Source: Adineta vaga (taxonomy: Eukaryota; Rotifera). From it: a stretch of DNA of 64,000 bases. Shown piece after piece: positions 1 to 15,000 of the stretch. How positions within the stretch are numbered: the first letter of the stretch is position 1; every line of letters starts with the position of its first letter. A program made the translations under genes and the position numbers. Where the stretch lies: assembly GCA_021613535.1 (NCBI GenBank), contig CP075492.1, positions 9,610,001-9,674,000 on the forward strand, given 5' to 3'. The notes under the pieces are model-generated. The model saw nothing but the letters and a program-made list of their open reading frames with translations. It was not told the origin of the DNA and made no database searches.

Positions 1-3000
1 ATATGTCACGAAATCTCACCTTTTGGTATTCAAATTTCATACCGAAATTTCAAACCATCAAATCCGATGCACCATCGGTCTCTGTTATTCGCATTGGTGC
101 AAGGTAAAATATCTTCCTCTAGAAGGAAATATCTATTCTCTTTCGATCTTTAGTCGCGATAATCCACCAATGATTAGACTTGAATCACGATTATTTGGAA
201 CATTAGAAAAAGTTGAATTTGAATTTTTTCGATTATCACTACCAATCTCATGTCATGATAAATTTGTGCCAAGGTAACGTTCATAATTGTTTTGTTTCTG
301 TTCATTGAAAAGTTTCATTTTGAAAAGATATGTCACACTTGAACGACGTCAAATTGCTTTGAATCATTATCTTGATTCTCAAGTGGAAAAAAATAATTTT
401 TTATTTCCACAAAAAACGTTTTCATCTCCTCCAAGAGTTTCGATTGAACATGCAGATCTTCCATTAGCTAATAAAATTGCTCGTGATCCGAATAATTTAC
501 TAGTTAAATTTCGTGATCAATCTTCACTTAGAAATAATACAGTAGCTTCACGAAAAAGTTCATCACCTGTTACTCCACGACGTAAACCACAACGAAGATC
601 ATCGATCAGTAAAATCAATAATCTTTTCCATTATTTTCTCAAAGAACAACAACCAGATAAACGAATAATAAAATCAAGTACAAATGGTTCAGAAACACCA
701 AATAGCAATCGACATTTACAACCACCGCCTGTATTAAAACCTCAATTAAAATCCATGGGAAGTAGTGAAGGACGAAGATCAATTGGAGAATCTGATGGAG
801 AACTTCTTGATCAACAAGCGAATAATTCAGAATATGATGATATACGAATTATTAATGAACATGTTCATGAATATTATTATGCAGTAAGAATTTTACCTGG
901 TCAAAATGCACGTTCTGTCTTTGTCGGTTGGGTAACATCACGATTTCGACCCATCTATCGACGAGATGATACATCAACTAATAAATTAACAAAACTAATT
1001 CGACGTTGTACATTGATTCAAACAGCAGATGATGGTTTAATTGTTGACAGTATTCAACGACAAGATGCTTACATGTTTTGTGCTCAAGATCTATTAGATA
1101 ACATGGCAGATAAAGAAAATATTGCAAGACGTGTTACTAATGGTTTATTAATTGGATGTTTATGTGATGTATCAACTGGACAATTAACATTCTATATTAA
1201 TGGAAAAGAATCTCCACAAAAACTTCAGGTTGAACCTAGTACAAAACTATATCCAGCTGTATTTGTTGAACCAACTGTAAAAGAAGTTTTACAATTTGAA
1301 TTAGGACGTATTAAAGTAAAAAATAATAAATAGTACATAGAATGAGAAATCATTTTTATTGTATTCTTCTCTTGTAGAGTTGTTTACCATTAACAGCAGC
1401 TTTATTTCCAAGTTTAAGTCGTGAAGAACGTTATATTCCACGATTACCATCTCGCTTACAATTACAATCATTAGTTCATTGTCATTGGTCACGTGTACCG
1501 AATACAAATATTCGTTGTCAACAATTGAAATTATCAGAAATTCGTGGATGGAGTGTCTTTGTTGAAGATCCTGGTAGACTAGGCTTGTCTATCTTCATGA
1601 TTCTTTGTTGTTAATTCTTTTCTTTTTTGCATAATTACATAGTTTATATGGAAGCAGTGTACATTCCTGAAGATGATCGTTGCACAGATATGTTAAGTTT
1701 AGTTGAAGATGAAGATACTCTAAGCTTTTGTTCGAATACATTGAGACTCTATAGTGCTATATGTGCTCAAGGTAATAATCGTGTTTCACATGAAATCTGT
1801 AAACTTGTCGACGAGAAACAATTGATGTATTGTGTAAAAAATGCTTGTAAGTTCAATGTAAAAAAACTTTATATCGTTAGAAGAATTTTCATCTTTTCCA
1901 ATTAGATATTTGTGGACCTATTCGAATTGGTATATATGAATTACTTATTGCATTACATTTTGAACCGTACATTAAAACAAGGTAATAACTATGAATTAAA
2001 TTACGTCGTTTCGATACATTTGTTTTCTTTGTTGTAGAAATTTAACATCAACAGAATTTATTATTCCTTTATCAAATTCACTTCGAAATAATACTGTATT
2101 AAGTTCATACAATTCACTTCAACAAAGACAAAAGTTTGCATCATCAACATATATACCAGCCATGGAACAATTCGTCACTATAAGACCTAAATTAGTCAAA
2201 GAAGAAGAGTATGTCGATAAGATTCAACACAGTTGTACTAAATCTTCTTCAATCATTTCAGTTTTAAAGTTGATCAAGAACGAAAATTACTTGTTCCACC
2301 ACCTTTCAATGTTTCACAGCTAAAAGAATATATTATGCATTCATTGACAGATGCGATTGAAAAAAGTTCTCGTCATCTTCGCGATCCTGCTGGTGGATCG
2401 TATGCGAATTGGCTCGTGTAAATAATTCAATTGAATACTTCTTATCTATTTAAAATGTCTCTCATTTAGACCAATACTTCAATTAGTTGATGCTCTCTTA
2501 GTTATGGGATCTCTTGGTATAATAGACTAGCAATTAGTATTTCAACAATATATTGATTTTTGTTTCATTGTAGAAGAAAATGATATTCAACAATTATTAC
2601 GTTTGATTGATCCGACATCATTTGGTTCTAAAACAGATCGGTTTAATGAAGGTTTACTTCAAATGAAACTTGATGAACCAGTTAAACTTCAATTATGTTA
2701 CGTTTTACAACATCTATGTCGATACCAATTACAATATCGTATTGAAGGTATCATGGCATTTTCTGAAGATTTCGTCGCAAGATTACAAGCGGTAAGTCAA
2801 TCGTCTCGGCTCTACGAATATAAGAGAGAAACATATTTTTGATTCAGGATCAAAAACGACGTTATCATACTTTACAAGAAGCAAATCTTTCACCTGCACT
2901 AATGGCAAAGAAAACTCGAGAATTTCGTTGTCCACCAAAAGATCAAGTAAATGACAAAGATGATTTATGTTTTTCTTCTTAAAATAAACACGAAACATTC

Positions 3001-6000
3001 TTGACTTCGATTAGATGCAAGCATTAATGAATTTTAAAGATCATTCAAATAACATGACTAATGAAGGAATACATGAAGAACTTAAATTTATGATGAAAAA
3101 TTTTCACTTCAATCTTCTTACTTTACAACATGTTATAGAGGTTCGTAAGAGAAAGTACATTTTCATTCAAAGATGTTTGAATCATTCTTAAAATAGGCAG
3201 AAGAAATATTCGATGAAAAACCAAATATAAATAAAATTGATTCAAATGAACAAATCGCATTATTTCCACGTCTATTAGAAACAGCAATACGATATTCATT
3301 GAAAAAGAAAGATGAAGAAAAGGAAGTTCGTAGTAAACAAATAACATACAAATCTGAAAGTAAGTTAATCAAGAGAAAAAAATGAAGAATTTGCATGTTT
3401 CATTTTTAGAAACATTATCTGAAGTAATTAAATCAACAGTTATTAAATGGGGTCGTGCAACACATATCAATGATCCAAATCTAATTCGAGAAATGTTCAA
3501 ATTAATTTATAATCAATATGATGGCATTGGAGAAGTATGATTATTTATTTAAAATATTAGTTTATTATTTGTTTCTTCTTGTATAGATTGCTCGAAGTCT
3601 TGAACGAACTTATGTTGTCAATGAATCGTCAACATCTGATATCTTATTATTAGTACGTAAATTGAGTATTATTCGTGCGCTTTTAACTGTTCAAATGGAT
3701 TCGGATGAAGAAGGTATTATGATCGCTTGTTTAAAGTAAGTTTTTTTTTATTCTCTTAACAGATGATTAATCAAAGAATGAATTTAGTGATATTATGGAT
3801 AATCGAGTATTTTATCAACATCCAGATCTCATGCGTTCACTTTGTGTACATGAAACAGTGATGGCTATCATGGTCAATCGTTTGAATAAAAGTAAACAGG
3901 AACAAACATCAATGAATGAACTTGATGGTTTGATACAAGCAAATGACAATGGTGAAAGTCAAGAGACGCATTCATCGAAAGTACAATGAAGGAATTCTTC
4001 TTTCTTTTGTTTCCCAAGAAAAATGTTGTTCATTGTTTAGGATGATAAAGTTGAACTTGTAACAACTTGTTGCAAATTTTTATCGTATTTTTCTCGAACA
4101 TCACGTCATAATCAACGAGCAATGTTTGAACATTTAAGTTATCTATTAGAAAATAGTTCAATGTTACTTTGTATAAGACTTAATGTATTAAAAGAGACTA
4201 GTGAATCAGTATTGTTCTTGTATTATAGCTCGTCCATCGCTTCGTGGTTCGGCACCATTGGATGTCGCTAGTGCTAGTGTTATGGATAATAATGAACTAG
4301 CATTAGCATTACGAGAATCACATTTAGAAAAGATTGCATCATATCTATCTCGGTGTGGTACAACAAGAAATGAAGAATTATTTCTACAAGGTTATCATGA
4401 TATTGGTTGGGATCCAGTTGATGGCGAACGGTCAGTTGATTTTGTAGAGAAATTTCACTTGATGTACTCTATTTCATTTGTTATTAATTAGATTTCTTGA
4501 TTTTTTGAAATTTTGTGTATGGGTTAATGGTAAGTTATATGAGAAGAAATTTTTTGTTTTTGAAATTGCATCGTTGATATTTATTCTAGGTGATACAGTC
4601 GAAGAAAATGCAGATTTAGTTGTACGTCTACTAATACGTCGTCCGGATTGTTTAGGTCCAGCATTGAGAGGTGAAGGTGGTGGCTTATTGAAAGCAATAC
4701 GAGAAGGTATTGCACAATCACTCTATATTGCACGACGACAAGATCCTGATGATCCAGTAGTTGAAGCTGCTTATCAAGAAATCATTGATGATGAAAGCAT
4801 GCATAATTTAAATGAAGAGTTGTAAGTGATTTACATTTAAATTGTAGATATTATCTAAATAGATAACTAAATATTTAATTTTAGTGATCGTCTTCAAGTT
4901 CGTTTACCCTATGTCGATGATGAAGAATATATTGATTTAGGTGCAGCAGAATTATCATTCTATGCTATTTTAGTGGAATTATTAGGTCGATGTGCACCAT
5001 CAGAAGAACTAATTCGATTAGGCAAACCAAATGCAGTTCGAGCCAAATCGATTCTTAAAAGTCTTGTTTCGATGCATGATCTTGAAGGAGTTCTTGGTCT
5101 ACGATTTCTTCTACCATGTAAATAAATATAAATTTATTCTATTCAAATTCGAATGCATTTTTTTCTTTTTATTCAAGTTGAAAATTCAATGCCACCTGGT
5201 CTTTTACCTTCGCATAAAATGTCTACAATACTCTTTCTAGAACGTGTTTATGGTATTCCAGATCAAGAAACATTCTTTAGTCTTATTGAAGATGCCTTTA
5301 TTCCTGATATTCGTGCAGCAACAATACTAGAAATGGTAATACAAACTTTCATTAGATTTTATTACTTTGATAAATTTTATTTTTTTTCAGGCTGTCGTAG
5401 CTGATAGTGACATGGCATTAGCATTAAATCGTTATCTATGTACGAATGTAATTCCATTAATGAAATCACATGCACACTATTTTGATGATTGTGATCACCA
5501 TTCAACACTTCTTCAATTGATATTACATCTTGTTTATCGTCTATCAAAAAGTCATTCATTAACCAAAAGTCAATTGGATATAATCTGTGATTTCTTACTC
5601 ATCTTCGCCAGGTATTACTTTTCGAACAAAGAATTGATAAGAAAAAACATTTTTCTTATTTAGTCAACTAAAACCATCAATGATGACACCATTATTAAAA
5701 CAATTAGTTCATGATGTACCGGCCTTAACTGAACAAACAATTGTACCATTGAGAGTATATTAATTAAGATTATTATTATTATTATTATTTTAAAAAATGA
5801 AATAAATAATTCGTTTAGATGTTAACACAATGGTATGAACGATGCTGTCGTTATTATACAATTGCAGCGACAGAAGAAGAAAAACGATTAACTATGTTGC
5901 TATTTCAAAAGATTTTTGATGCACTCGCATCACGAGTATGTATTTTAATCGAATGATTATTAGACGATTTTTTCTTCTGAATTCAATTTGTAATTCTGTA

Positions 6001-9000
6001 AAATGTTTGTTAGGATTATGATCCTGAATTGTTTGGCAAAGCACTTCCATGTCTAACTGGTAAGTTCATCACAGAAAATAGTACAATCTATTTACTCGTT
6101 TTTCTAATAGCTATTGGTAGTGCTCTATCACCGGACTATTCATATTCATCTAGTCAAGATGATCGTCTGGATGACGAACAAGAGAAATTGGAAATGAATC
6201 GTCCATATGAACCAAAACCAACTGATACATCAACGTAAGTTAAACAAATAAATTTAGATCGAAAAATAAATATCTCAATATGTATTTTGCTAGTATTTTA
6301 TTAATTCCGACGTTAGAAGAACTTGTTAGAGCTTATGCAGAAAGTGTTCATGATCAATGGTCATACACAAAAGTAATAGTGAAATAATAATTCTAATTTT
6401 AATATAAATAACTGTATGTAGATTGAACAAGGTTGGGTATATGGTGACAAAATCAATGCTAAATATCGTCAACATCCGAATTTAAAACCATATAAACTTC
6501 TTGATCGAAAGGTTTCGTCTATTGATATCTTGTCAATTTTTTATCTTGAATATTTTTTATCTAGGATATTGCAAAGTTAGAAGAATCTATTCGAGAAGCA
6601 TTAAAAGCAATTGAAAAACTACATTATCAATTAGAAAAGACAAGTACGGGTCTAACGCGTGTTCCGACAAAACCACTTCAACGAAAAAAAGGAAAAGTAA
6701 GATCTTACGCAGTTTATTGCTAATAATTTACTTTTCTCCGTAGGATAAAAACACGATGGATTACATTCCGAAAGCTATGGATTTTAGTAGTGTAACAATG
6801 AATCGAGAAATGCAGGTAAGAAACATTCAACAACAAATATTTACTCAGAATTGTTTCTAATTTTCATATAAGAAATGTATTTATCTATTTTCAGGATTTA
6901 TCCGAAGCATTAGCTCAAAATGCTCATGAAATTTGGGCTAAAGAATTGAAAACTCGTCTTGTTGCAATTGGTGATTAACTATATTTATTGTCTTCAAAAC
7001 AAATGATTTCTCTTTCTTCTTACTATTCTTCAGGTGGTGGTCTTCATTCTCGATTGGTACCATATGAATTATTAACAGATACAGAAAAACAAAAAGATCT
7101 GAAATTCTATCAAGATCTTGTCAAATATCTAAACATATCTGGGTATCGTGTTGTCAAGTAAAAGAAAATTTCATTTTTATATTTCTAAATCTGTCGATCC
7201 CTTCTCGTTTGTTTAGAACATCTGAAGACGAACATATTGATATAACACTAAATGCACATCATACGACATCAGCACCACCAATTCCTAATGAGAAACGTTT
7301 TGCTTATAGTTTATTAGAAAAACTACTTGAATATGTTGAACGAACATCATTCACAATGCAAAGTTATAAAGAAAGTTCAAAGTTTTCATTGCATGAAACA
7401 TATGCTTTAATAACCAAAGATGTGAAATTTTTCGGCAAAGTAAAAACAAATTCGATGAAATTATTCTAAAATGTGAAATCAATATTTTTAGGTTGTTTTA
7501 CCATTGATTGAAAAATATTTTCGAGCACATCGAGATTATTTCATTACACCGTCATCATTGAAAAGTGGTACTGGATATGCAACAGTTAAAGAAAAAGAAA
7601 TGTGCTGTAGTTTATTTTGTAAATTGGCTTATTTATTACGTGAAAAATTTATTGCATTTGGAAATTATGTTGGTATATCAGTTCGTTGTTTAAAAGTTCT
7701 TGTTCGAGCTATTGATGTTAGGTGTGTATACAAGCAGAAGAAAAAAGTCAAATTGATACATTGATATGTTTATTTTGTTTTCATAGTTCAGTGATGAAAA
7801 ATAGTCAAGAAATGGTTCGTGCTTCATTGTTACCACTATTCAATAATATTGCCGAAGATTTGAATCAAACTGTACGTAATTTAGAACAAAATCGATTCAG
7901 TAATATGAAAGGAACATTACATCGTGGTACAACTAGTTTGATATATTTACACATGGTTCTCTTACCTGTACTCTTTTCAATGTTGGATCATTTGGGAAAG
8001 AATAATTATGGTGTTGATGTATTTGGTAAGATATAAATACAGTTCATTTCGATGTATTATCATCAATGATATCTTTTTTTTTCATTTAGATAATGAACTT
8101 CAATTAGCTGGTTATAAAATTCTACATTCTCTATGGGTTATTGGTACACAGGGTGCATCTTTTGTTGATCGGTAAGTATTCAATGATTGATTTAGTATGA
8201 AATCTGTTCGCTTTCATTTCAAGACAATGGATTATTGATGAATTGAATCGTTATCGTCCATTACTTGGTGATTGTTTAAGTGCATTTGCTGCATGTTTTC
8301 CAGTAGCATTCTTTGAACCTGAATTCAATGCGAATAATAAAAATGCCACAGACGTTTCACTACTATCACCAGAAGCGAGCGGTAGACAAAATAATATCTT
8401 AATAACATAATTTAATTTTCGTTTTTGAATAGAGGTGATGATAAATATCTCACAGACAATTCCGCATCTACCGAAAATCATAACAGATATCGAAGAACAT
8501 GCGGTATCAAAAGTGAAATATGGATATGCACCTGATGTTGTCGAAGTTATTCTTCCATGTGTTTGTTCTTACCTATCATATTGGTGGTCAAATGGGCCAC
8601 AGAAAACAAAACAACCAATTGAGTATGTTAAGAGTTTCTCATTGCTCTTATTTTCATATTTATCATTTTGATTAGACCAAAAGTAACAAATGTAACAGCA
8701 AATCATATGAACTCCGTATTGGGTAGTGTATTGAAATTAATTAACAGTAATATCGATGCAGTTGAAGCTCCATGGATGAAACGTATTGCAGGTAATTGTT
8801 TATTTTAATAAACATATTTATTGCTACTTCTTTCTATTGTCATTTATTTTCCGAATAATTGAATAACTGAAATTTAATTAAAATCGTTTTTATCTATAGT
8901 CTATACTCAAGCAATTATTTTCAATTCATCAACGAAACTTCTTGAACCATATTTTGTACCATTATCCAGATGTTTAAAGGCAAAATGTGATGATATTTAT

Positions 9001-12000
9001 ATACAAGAACAAGCTTTAAAACATGCTACGCGTATTGAATCAATTGAACGTGAAGATCTTGAATCTAATTTAATGAAAGTAAGTTTATTTTTTGAATTAC
9101 AATTCTTACCATTATACATTATGTTCGATTAGAATTATGAAATTCTTGTTCGTGATGTGTATGCTTTTGGACCATTACTAATTAAATATGTGGATATTCA
9201 TCGATCCTATTGGCTTAAACACGGTGACATTCATGCTGATGAATTGTATAATAATATGGCTGAAGTCTTTTCTGTATGGTGTAAATCTAAAGTAAGTTAA
9301 AAAAGATAATAATCAATGTTGATATCAATCTTGTTTCTTAGTTTTTCAAACGTGAAGAAATCAATTTTGCAAGTCAAAACAATATTGATAATACCAGTAT
9401 GTTAATGCCTAGTGGAACTAAACAAAAAACAGTCAATGTATTACCAATTCGAAAACAAAACGATATGGTAGGAAAACAGAAACGAAAAAAACGTCGAGTT
9501 GATAAAGAGAAATTTACATCGTTAACTGTGGCTTGTATAAAACGTTTATTACCGATTGGTATTAATACATTCGGAGGACGAGAACAAGAACTCGTACAAT
9601 TAGCAAAACAAAAAATGATTGAAGTAAGAAACAATGATCAACCGTTAAAGAATTCTTATTTTACACATCTATATATTTCTTAGATGAAACTTGAACAAAT
9701 CGAAAAAGTCGAAAGTCCATCTGATGAACAAACCCTATTAGATTTAACGGTTTGTTAATACTTTATTGCAACTTTCTTTGATTGAAATTATCATTTTCAT
9801 AGACTGATGAAGAAGAAACCATCGAAGAATTTCTTCGAGATATATGTCATGCTCAAGAACAAGTATTCTATTCATTTCTATTGATCTTTCATCTATCTAT
9901 TGATGTATTTATAGGGTGAAGTAGTGAATAAAAATACTTGGCAAAGTGCATTATATCGTAAGATTGGATCGAAATCACATCATACTGAAATCATTCATTC
10001 TCATGAAGCATCAATAAAAAAGATGTTAAAAATGTCGAAAGTTTTATTTGGATTAAATTTTGTCGATCATCCTCCATTACATCGTCGTAGTACACGACGA
10101 AAACTTGTTTCGTCTCAACGTAAAAAAGCCATCATGGCTTGTTTTCGTATGGCACCATTACATTCAGTGATACGGCATGGAGCAATGAATATGTTCTTAC
10201 GTACTTATCGAGAACTTTGGTTAGAAACGGAGGAAGATATTCGTGCACGTTTAATTGAAAACCTTTGTGTAATTAGATTTTTTATAAAGTATTTCTTGCT
10301 ATCTCTGATGTTCTTATAGGAAGAAGACAATGAAAATATAGCTGAACAAGAAGTAACAGTCATTAAAGAAGAAACAAAAACAGAAACTGAAAGTTTAATA
10401 TTAACAATGACAATTAAACCTGATCCATTAAGACAATTATTACAATGTTTAAATCGATCAGCAACTACAGCACAAGTTTTTTCTGTTAATGATGATCCTC
10501 TACATATAGCATATTCGACTATTATGAGTGAAGTAAGATTGATTCTATTGGATGTAAAGAAAAATGTTGAATTCTATTTGAAATATTCATTTTGAAGAGT
10601 TGTGTTATTGAAGAAGATGATGATGATGCTGGAGGAGAAGATGTGAAATCATTTCAAGTAAATGAAATTTTGTAAATGATTCAATATTCATTGGAAGATT
10701 TTAGGAACAAGAAATGGAAAAACAAAAATTACTCTATGAACAAAATCGTTTAGCTAATCGAGGTGCTGCTGAAACTGTTTTGTTATATATAAGTGCAAGC
10801 AAAGGTATGTTAATGATTGTTGAATTCATTCATTCATTCATTCATTCATTCATGCAATATAAATTAACCAATTTAGGTGAAAATAATGAAATGCTTCGAC
10901 GAACATTACAACTTGGTATATCATTATTACATGGTGGAAACCGAGAAGTTCAAAAAGTAAATGAACTGAACTTGATTCGTTTGTTATCAAAGGTTTTTGA
11001 ATTCCTTCTTTTTTTAGCGAATGTTGGATTATTTAAAAGAAACGAAAGATGTAGGATGTTTTACTTCCTTAGCAGCATTAATGGCAAATTGTAGTGTACT
11101 TGATCTCGATACATTTGAACGTTGCATTAAAGCAGAAGTTCTTGGTATTGTTCGACAATCATGCTTTTAGTTGTATATGGATATTTTCTTTTCAGGTGTT
11201 GGTTCTGAAGGCATGGCTGGTGAAAAGAATTTACATGATGCTGATTTTACTATTTCACTTTTTCGTTTTTGTCAACTTTTATGTGAAGGACATAATCTTG
11301 AATTTCAAAATTATCTTCGTTCACAACCTGGAAGTAATACCAGTGTGAATATTATCATTTGTACAGTGGATTATTTACTAACATTACAAGTAATTTTAAA
11401 GAAAGTTTAATCTATTTCGATATTTTAGTTTTTCATTTAGGAATCTCTTATGGATTTCTATTGGCATTATTCAGGCAAAGAAACAGTTGATGCACATGGA
11501 AGAGAAAATTTTTGTCGAGCTATCAATGTAGCTAAACAAGTTTTTAATACATTAACTGAATATATTCAAGTAGATTTTTAAAACATTTGATGGCATATTT
11601 CCGCACATACATTCTTATCTAGGGTCCATGTCCACAGAATCAACTAGCATTGGCTAACAGTCGATTATGGGATGCAATTTCGGGTTTTCTTTATCTTTTT
11701 GCACATATGCAACGAAAATTATCTCAAGTAAAATTTTGCGTTTTTTTTGCATCTTTCGATCATTTTTGTTTTGATTTCTTAGGATCCGATTCAAATTGAA
11801 TTATTGCGTGAACTAATTAAATTACAAAAAGATATGATTATCATGTTATTATCAATGCTTGAAGGTAAATGAAATAATCAATCTTTTTCATCATTGAACA
11901 TCATGATTTCTTCGTTTTAGGAAATGTACTCAATGGTCCAAGTAAGTTGTCTCTTTTCTTCTAATCAAAAGATATGTCATAAAATCTATGTTAACTAGTT

Positions 12001-15000
12001 GGTAAACAAATGGTTGATACATTATTTGAATCTCAAGCTAATGTGGAATTATTATTACAATTTTTCGATATATTTCTTAAAATGAAAGGTTTAACTGCTT
12101 CCGAAGCTTTTCAAGAATTTGATACGAATAAAGATGGATTTATATCTCCAAAAGAATTTCGTCGAGCGATGGAAGCACAAAAGATGTATTCAAAGTAAAA
12201 TCAGTTTGAATTTAAATTCAATTTATTTCAATAAATTCGTTGTTTTTAGTCAAGATATTGATTATATTCTCATGTGTGTGGACACGAATCAAGATGGAAA
12301 AATTGATTTTATGGAATTTACTGATCGATTTCATACACCAGCAAAAGATATTGGTTTTAATATGGCTGTTTTATTAACAAATCTATCTGAACATATGCCA
12401 CATGATACACGTTTACAACGATTATTAGATAAAAGCAAAAGTTTTCTATCACATTTTCAAGCTTATCTTGGAAGAATTGAAATAAAAGGTGGAGCTGGTT
12501 ATATTGAACGTGTTTATTTCGAAATAACTGAATCAAATATTGACCAATGGAATAAACCACATATTAAAGTTCGATTTTTTTCGAATAATAATATTTAAAG
12601 TTTCTTTCGTTTTCATTTAGGAATCCAAGAAAGCATTTTTACATTTAGTTGTGAATGAAACAGATGATAAAGAAAAACTCGAACAATTTATTAATTTTTG
12701 TGAAGATACTATCTTTGAAGTAGGATTGTCTGAAATCAAACTCGTTTTTGATTGATTTCTTTTTCCTAGATGCAACATGCAGTTGCTCTCAGCGGTGAAG
12801 ATGATGAACAAGCCTCACCTACATCCTCACCTAGCAGTGAATTCAGTTTAACTCAAACAACTACATCAAGTTCTTTGAAAGGTGCCGTTTCAAATATGTG
12901 GTCAAGTATCAAATATCTTTTTTATTTACTTCATCCAACAACAATTCAACATGGATATAAACAATTTCGACAATTGACATTTAAAGATGTAATTAAAGGA
13001 TTTTATTCCACAGTCATTGGATGTATTCGATTACTATTTACCGTCGTTATGTGTAGTGCAAGGTATGTGAAAATATATCTTTATAAAAAAAGGCCTACTT
13101 TTAAAATGAAACAGTAAAAGTAGTGTAATGTTTTATTTTAAAGAATATTTTGTAAATATGTTTGATGTATATTTAGAACGGTAACTTATTGTGTATATTC
13201 AATGATGAATGAAGATGGACATCGAGAACGAAAACATTCTGAAAGAATCGCTTTACCTCCACCAATCAAACGTCGTGATCATCAGCTGCGTATGTTTTTG
13301 TATTTTATACTAATGATTTTGCATCAAGTTCTACTTTTAGCATCGGTCAGTGTCATGCAAAATGGTTTTAGTACTGCTACAAATTCGATACCGGCTAATA
13401 CGTTAGGAGCAGATCATCGTTTAGAACCGACATTAAATCCAAAGTAAACCTTTCAAATGATTTTTTTTCTTGATTTTAAAGAGATATATTTCATTTTTTT
13501 AGAATGCCTTTAACTACTGAAGAAATGAATTTGCTTAACTTTGATCATACTCGATCTTTTGATGCTCATCAAAAACCTTTATTTATTCATAGTATTGATT
13601 CATCAAAATCTCAACATGCACCATCTACAATTACAACAACAACGCATCTAACGCCTATGACATATAATCATCAACATCAACATACAATTACAGCGTCTGT
13701 ACCTCATCAACCACATCTAACAACAACAATCAATATGTCACAAAATGTAATTGAACAATCAAAACATGCACTTACCGTAAGTATCTATGACTTTATTTTG
13801 TTAGTATTTCTCTTTTCTCTTCAGATTGATATTAAAGCAGAATATCATCATAAACGACCATCGAATAGTATCAATGTGGGATTGATTGAAGATGATGAAG
13901 TCATTCATCCTGAACCACATGGACATGCAGATTTTGGAAAAAAAGCTCTGGTAAATAACAAAAATATTGATTTAAACTGCATTACTTAGAGTTTGTCCTT
14001 CAATCACTTCAAGGAATTTTTTAATTAAGCTAAATTTATTAATTGAATTGACATCTCTTAAATCATAAATGGTAAACAGGATTTGGAAATCTTAGAGAAA
14101 TAGAACATCCTTTGTCTTCTATTTCGAAGACAGAAGTATTCTGATGAAATATATATTTTAAATTAGGCATTGGTAGCAAGAAATTATCATCAATTGAAAT
14201 TTATGGCTCTGTGTCTTGCTTTCGTTATCAATTTTCTTATGTTATTCTATAAGGCACGTTTTTATTTCTATATGTATCTTCCAGATATTTCATCGATGAA
14301 TATTTCTAGGCGATGCCAACAACTTTACCAACACTGGTTCCTTCCGATGCAATTGAACGCATTGATGATGATGAAAATGAAGTAATCATGATGGATCCAG
14401 AAAATTACTTTCTGATTTATCTATTGAAACTCAGTGCATTTCTACATTCATCCATTGCGTTCTTAATGATGATTAGTTATTATAAATTAAAAGTAATGAA
14501 CACATCAAATCTTTTCTCTCTTTTACCATCGACGTTTCATCTTCTAGGTTCCATTAGTCATATTCAAACGAGAGAAAGAAATCGCTCGAAAATTAGAATT
14601 CGAAGGAGCTTGGTTAATCGATCAGCCAAGTGAAAATAATTCTTGGCTATTATCTTATTTATCACGTGAATGGCATAAACTTGTTATAAGTTCAAAGTCA
14701 TTTCCCGATTCTTACTGGGATAAATTTGTTAAGAAGAAAGTTCGAAATAAATATTCCGATCAATTTGATTACGATGAATTAAATCGATTTTTGGGCATGG
14801 AAAAAACTGATACACCAGGAAAATTTGAAATTGTTAAAACAGTCGAAAGCGGTTTATGGGGAAAGTATGAGAATTAACGATATGCAGTAATAGATGAAAA
14901 TTGCTTGTTGATTTGATGTTTTAGAATAAAATCAATCGATATACGTTATCAAATTTGGAAATGGGGCGTTATTTTTACGGATAATGTATGTATGAAAGAG

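Noticed and set aside
13504-13989. His/Thr-rich ORF as a separate gene
   Set aside because: It is an exon of the ryanodine receptor: splice sites at both ends keep the RyR frame, and it lies in the variable region before the last membrane segments.
14170-14385. 71-codon frame continuing past 14253 without a splice
   Set aside because: It loses RyR similarity after LMLFYK and stops; the in-frame GC-AG junction to [10 protein letters not shown] fits the family.
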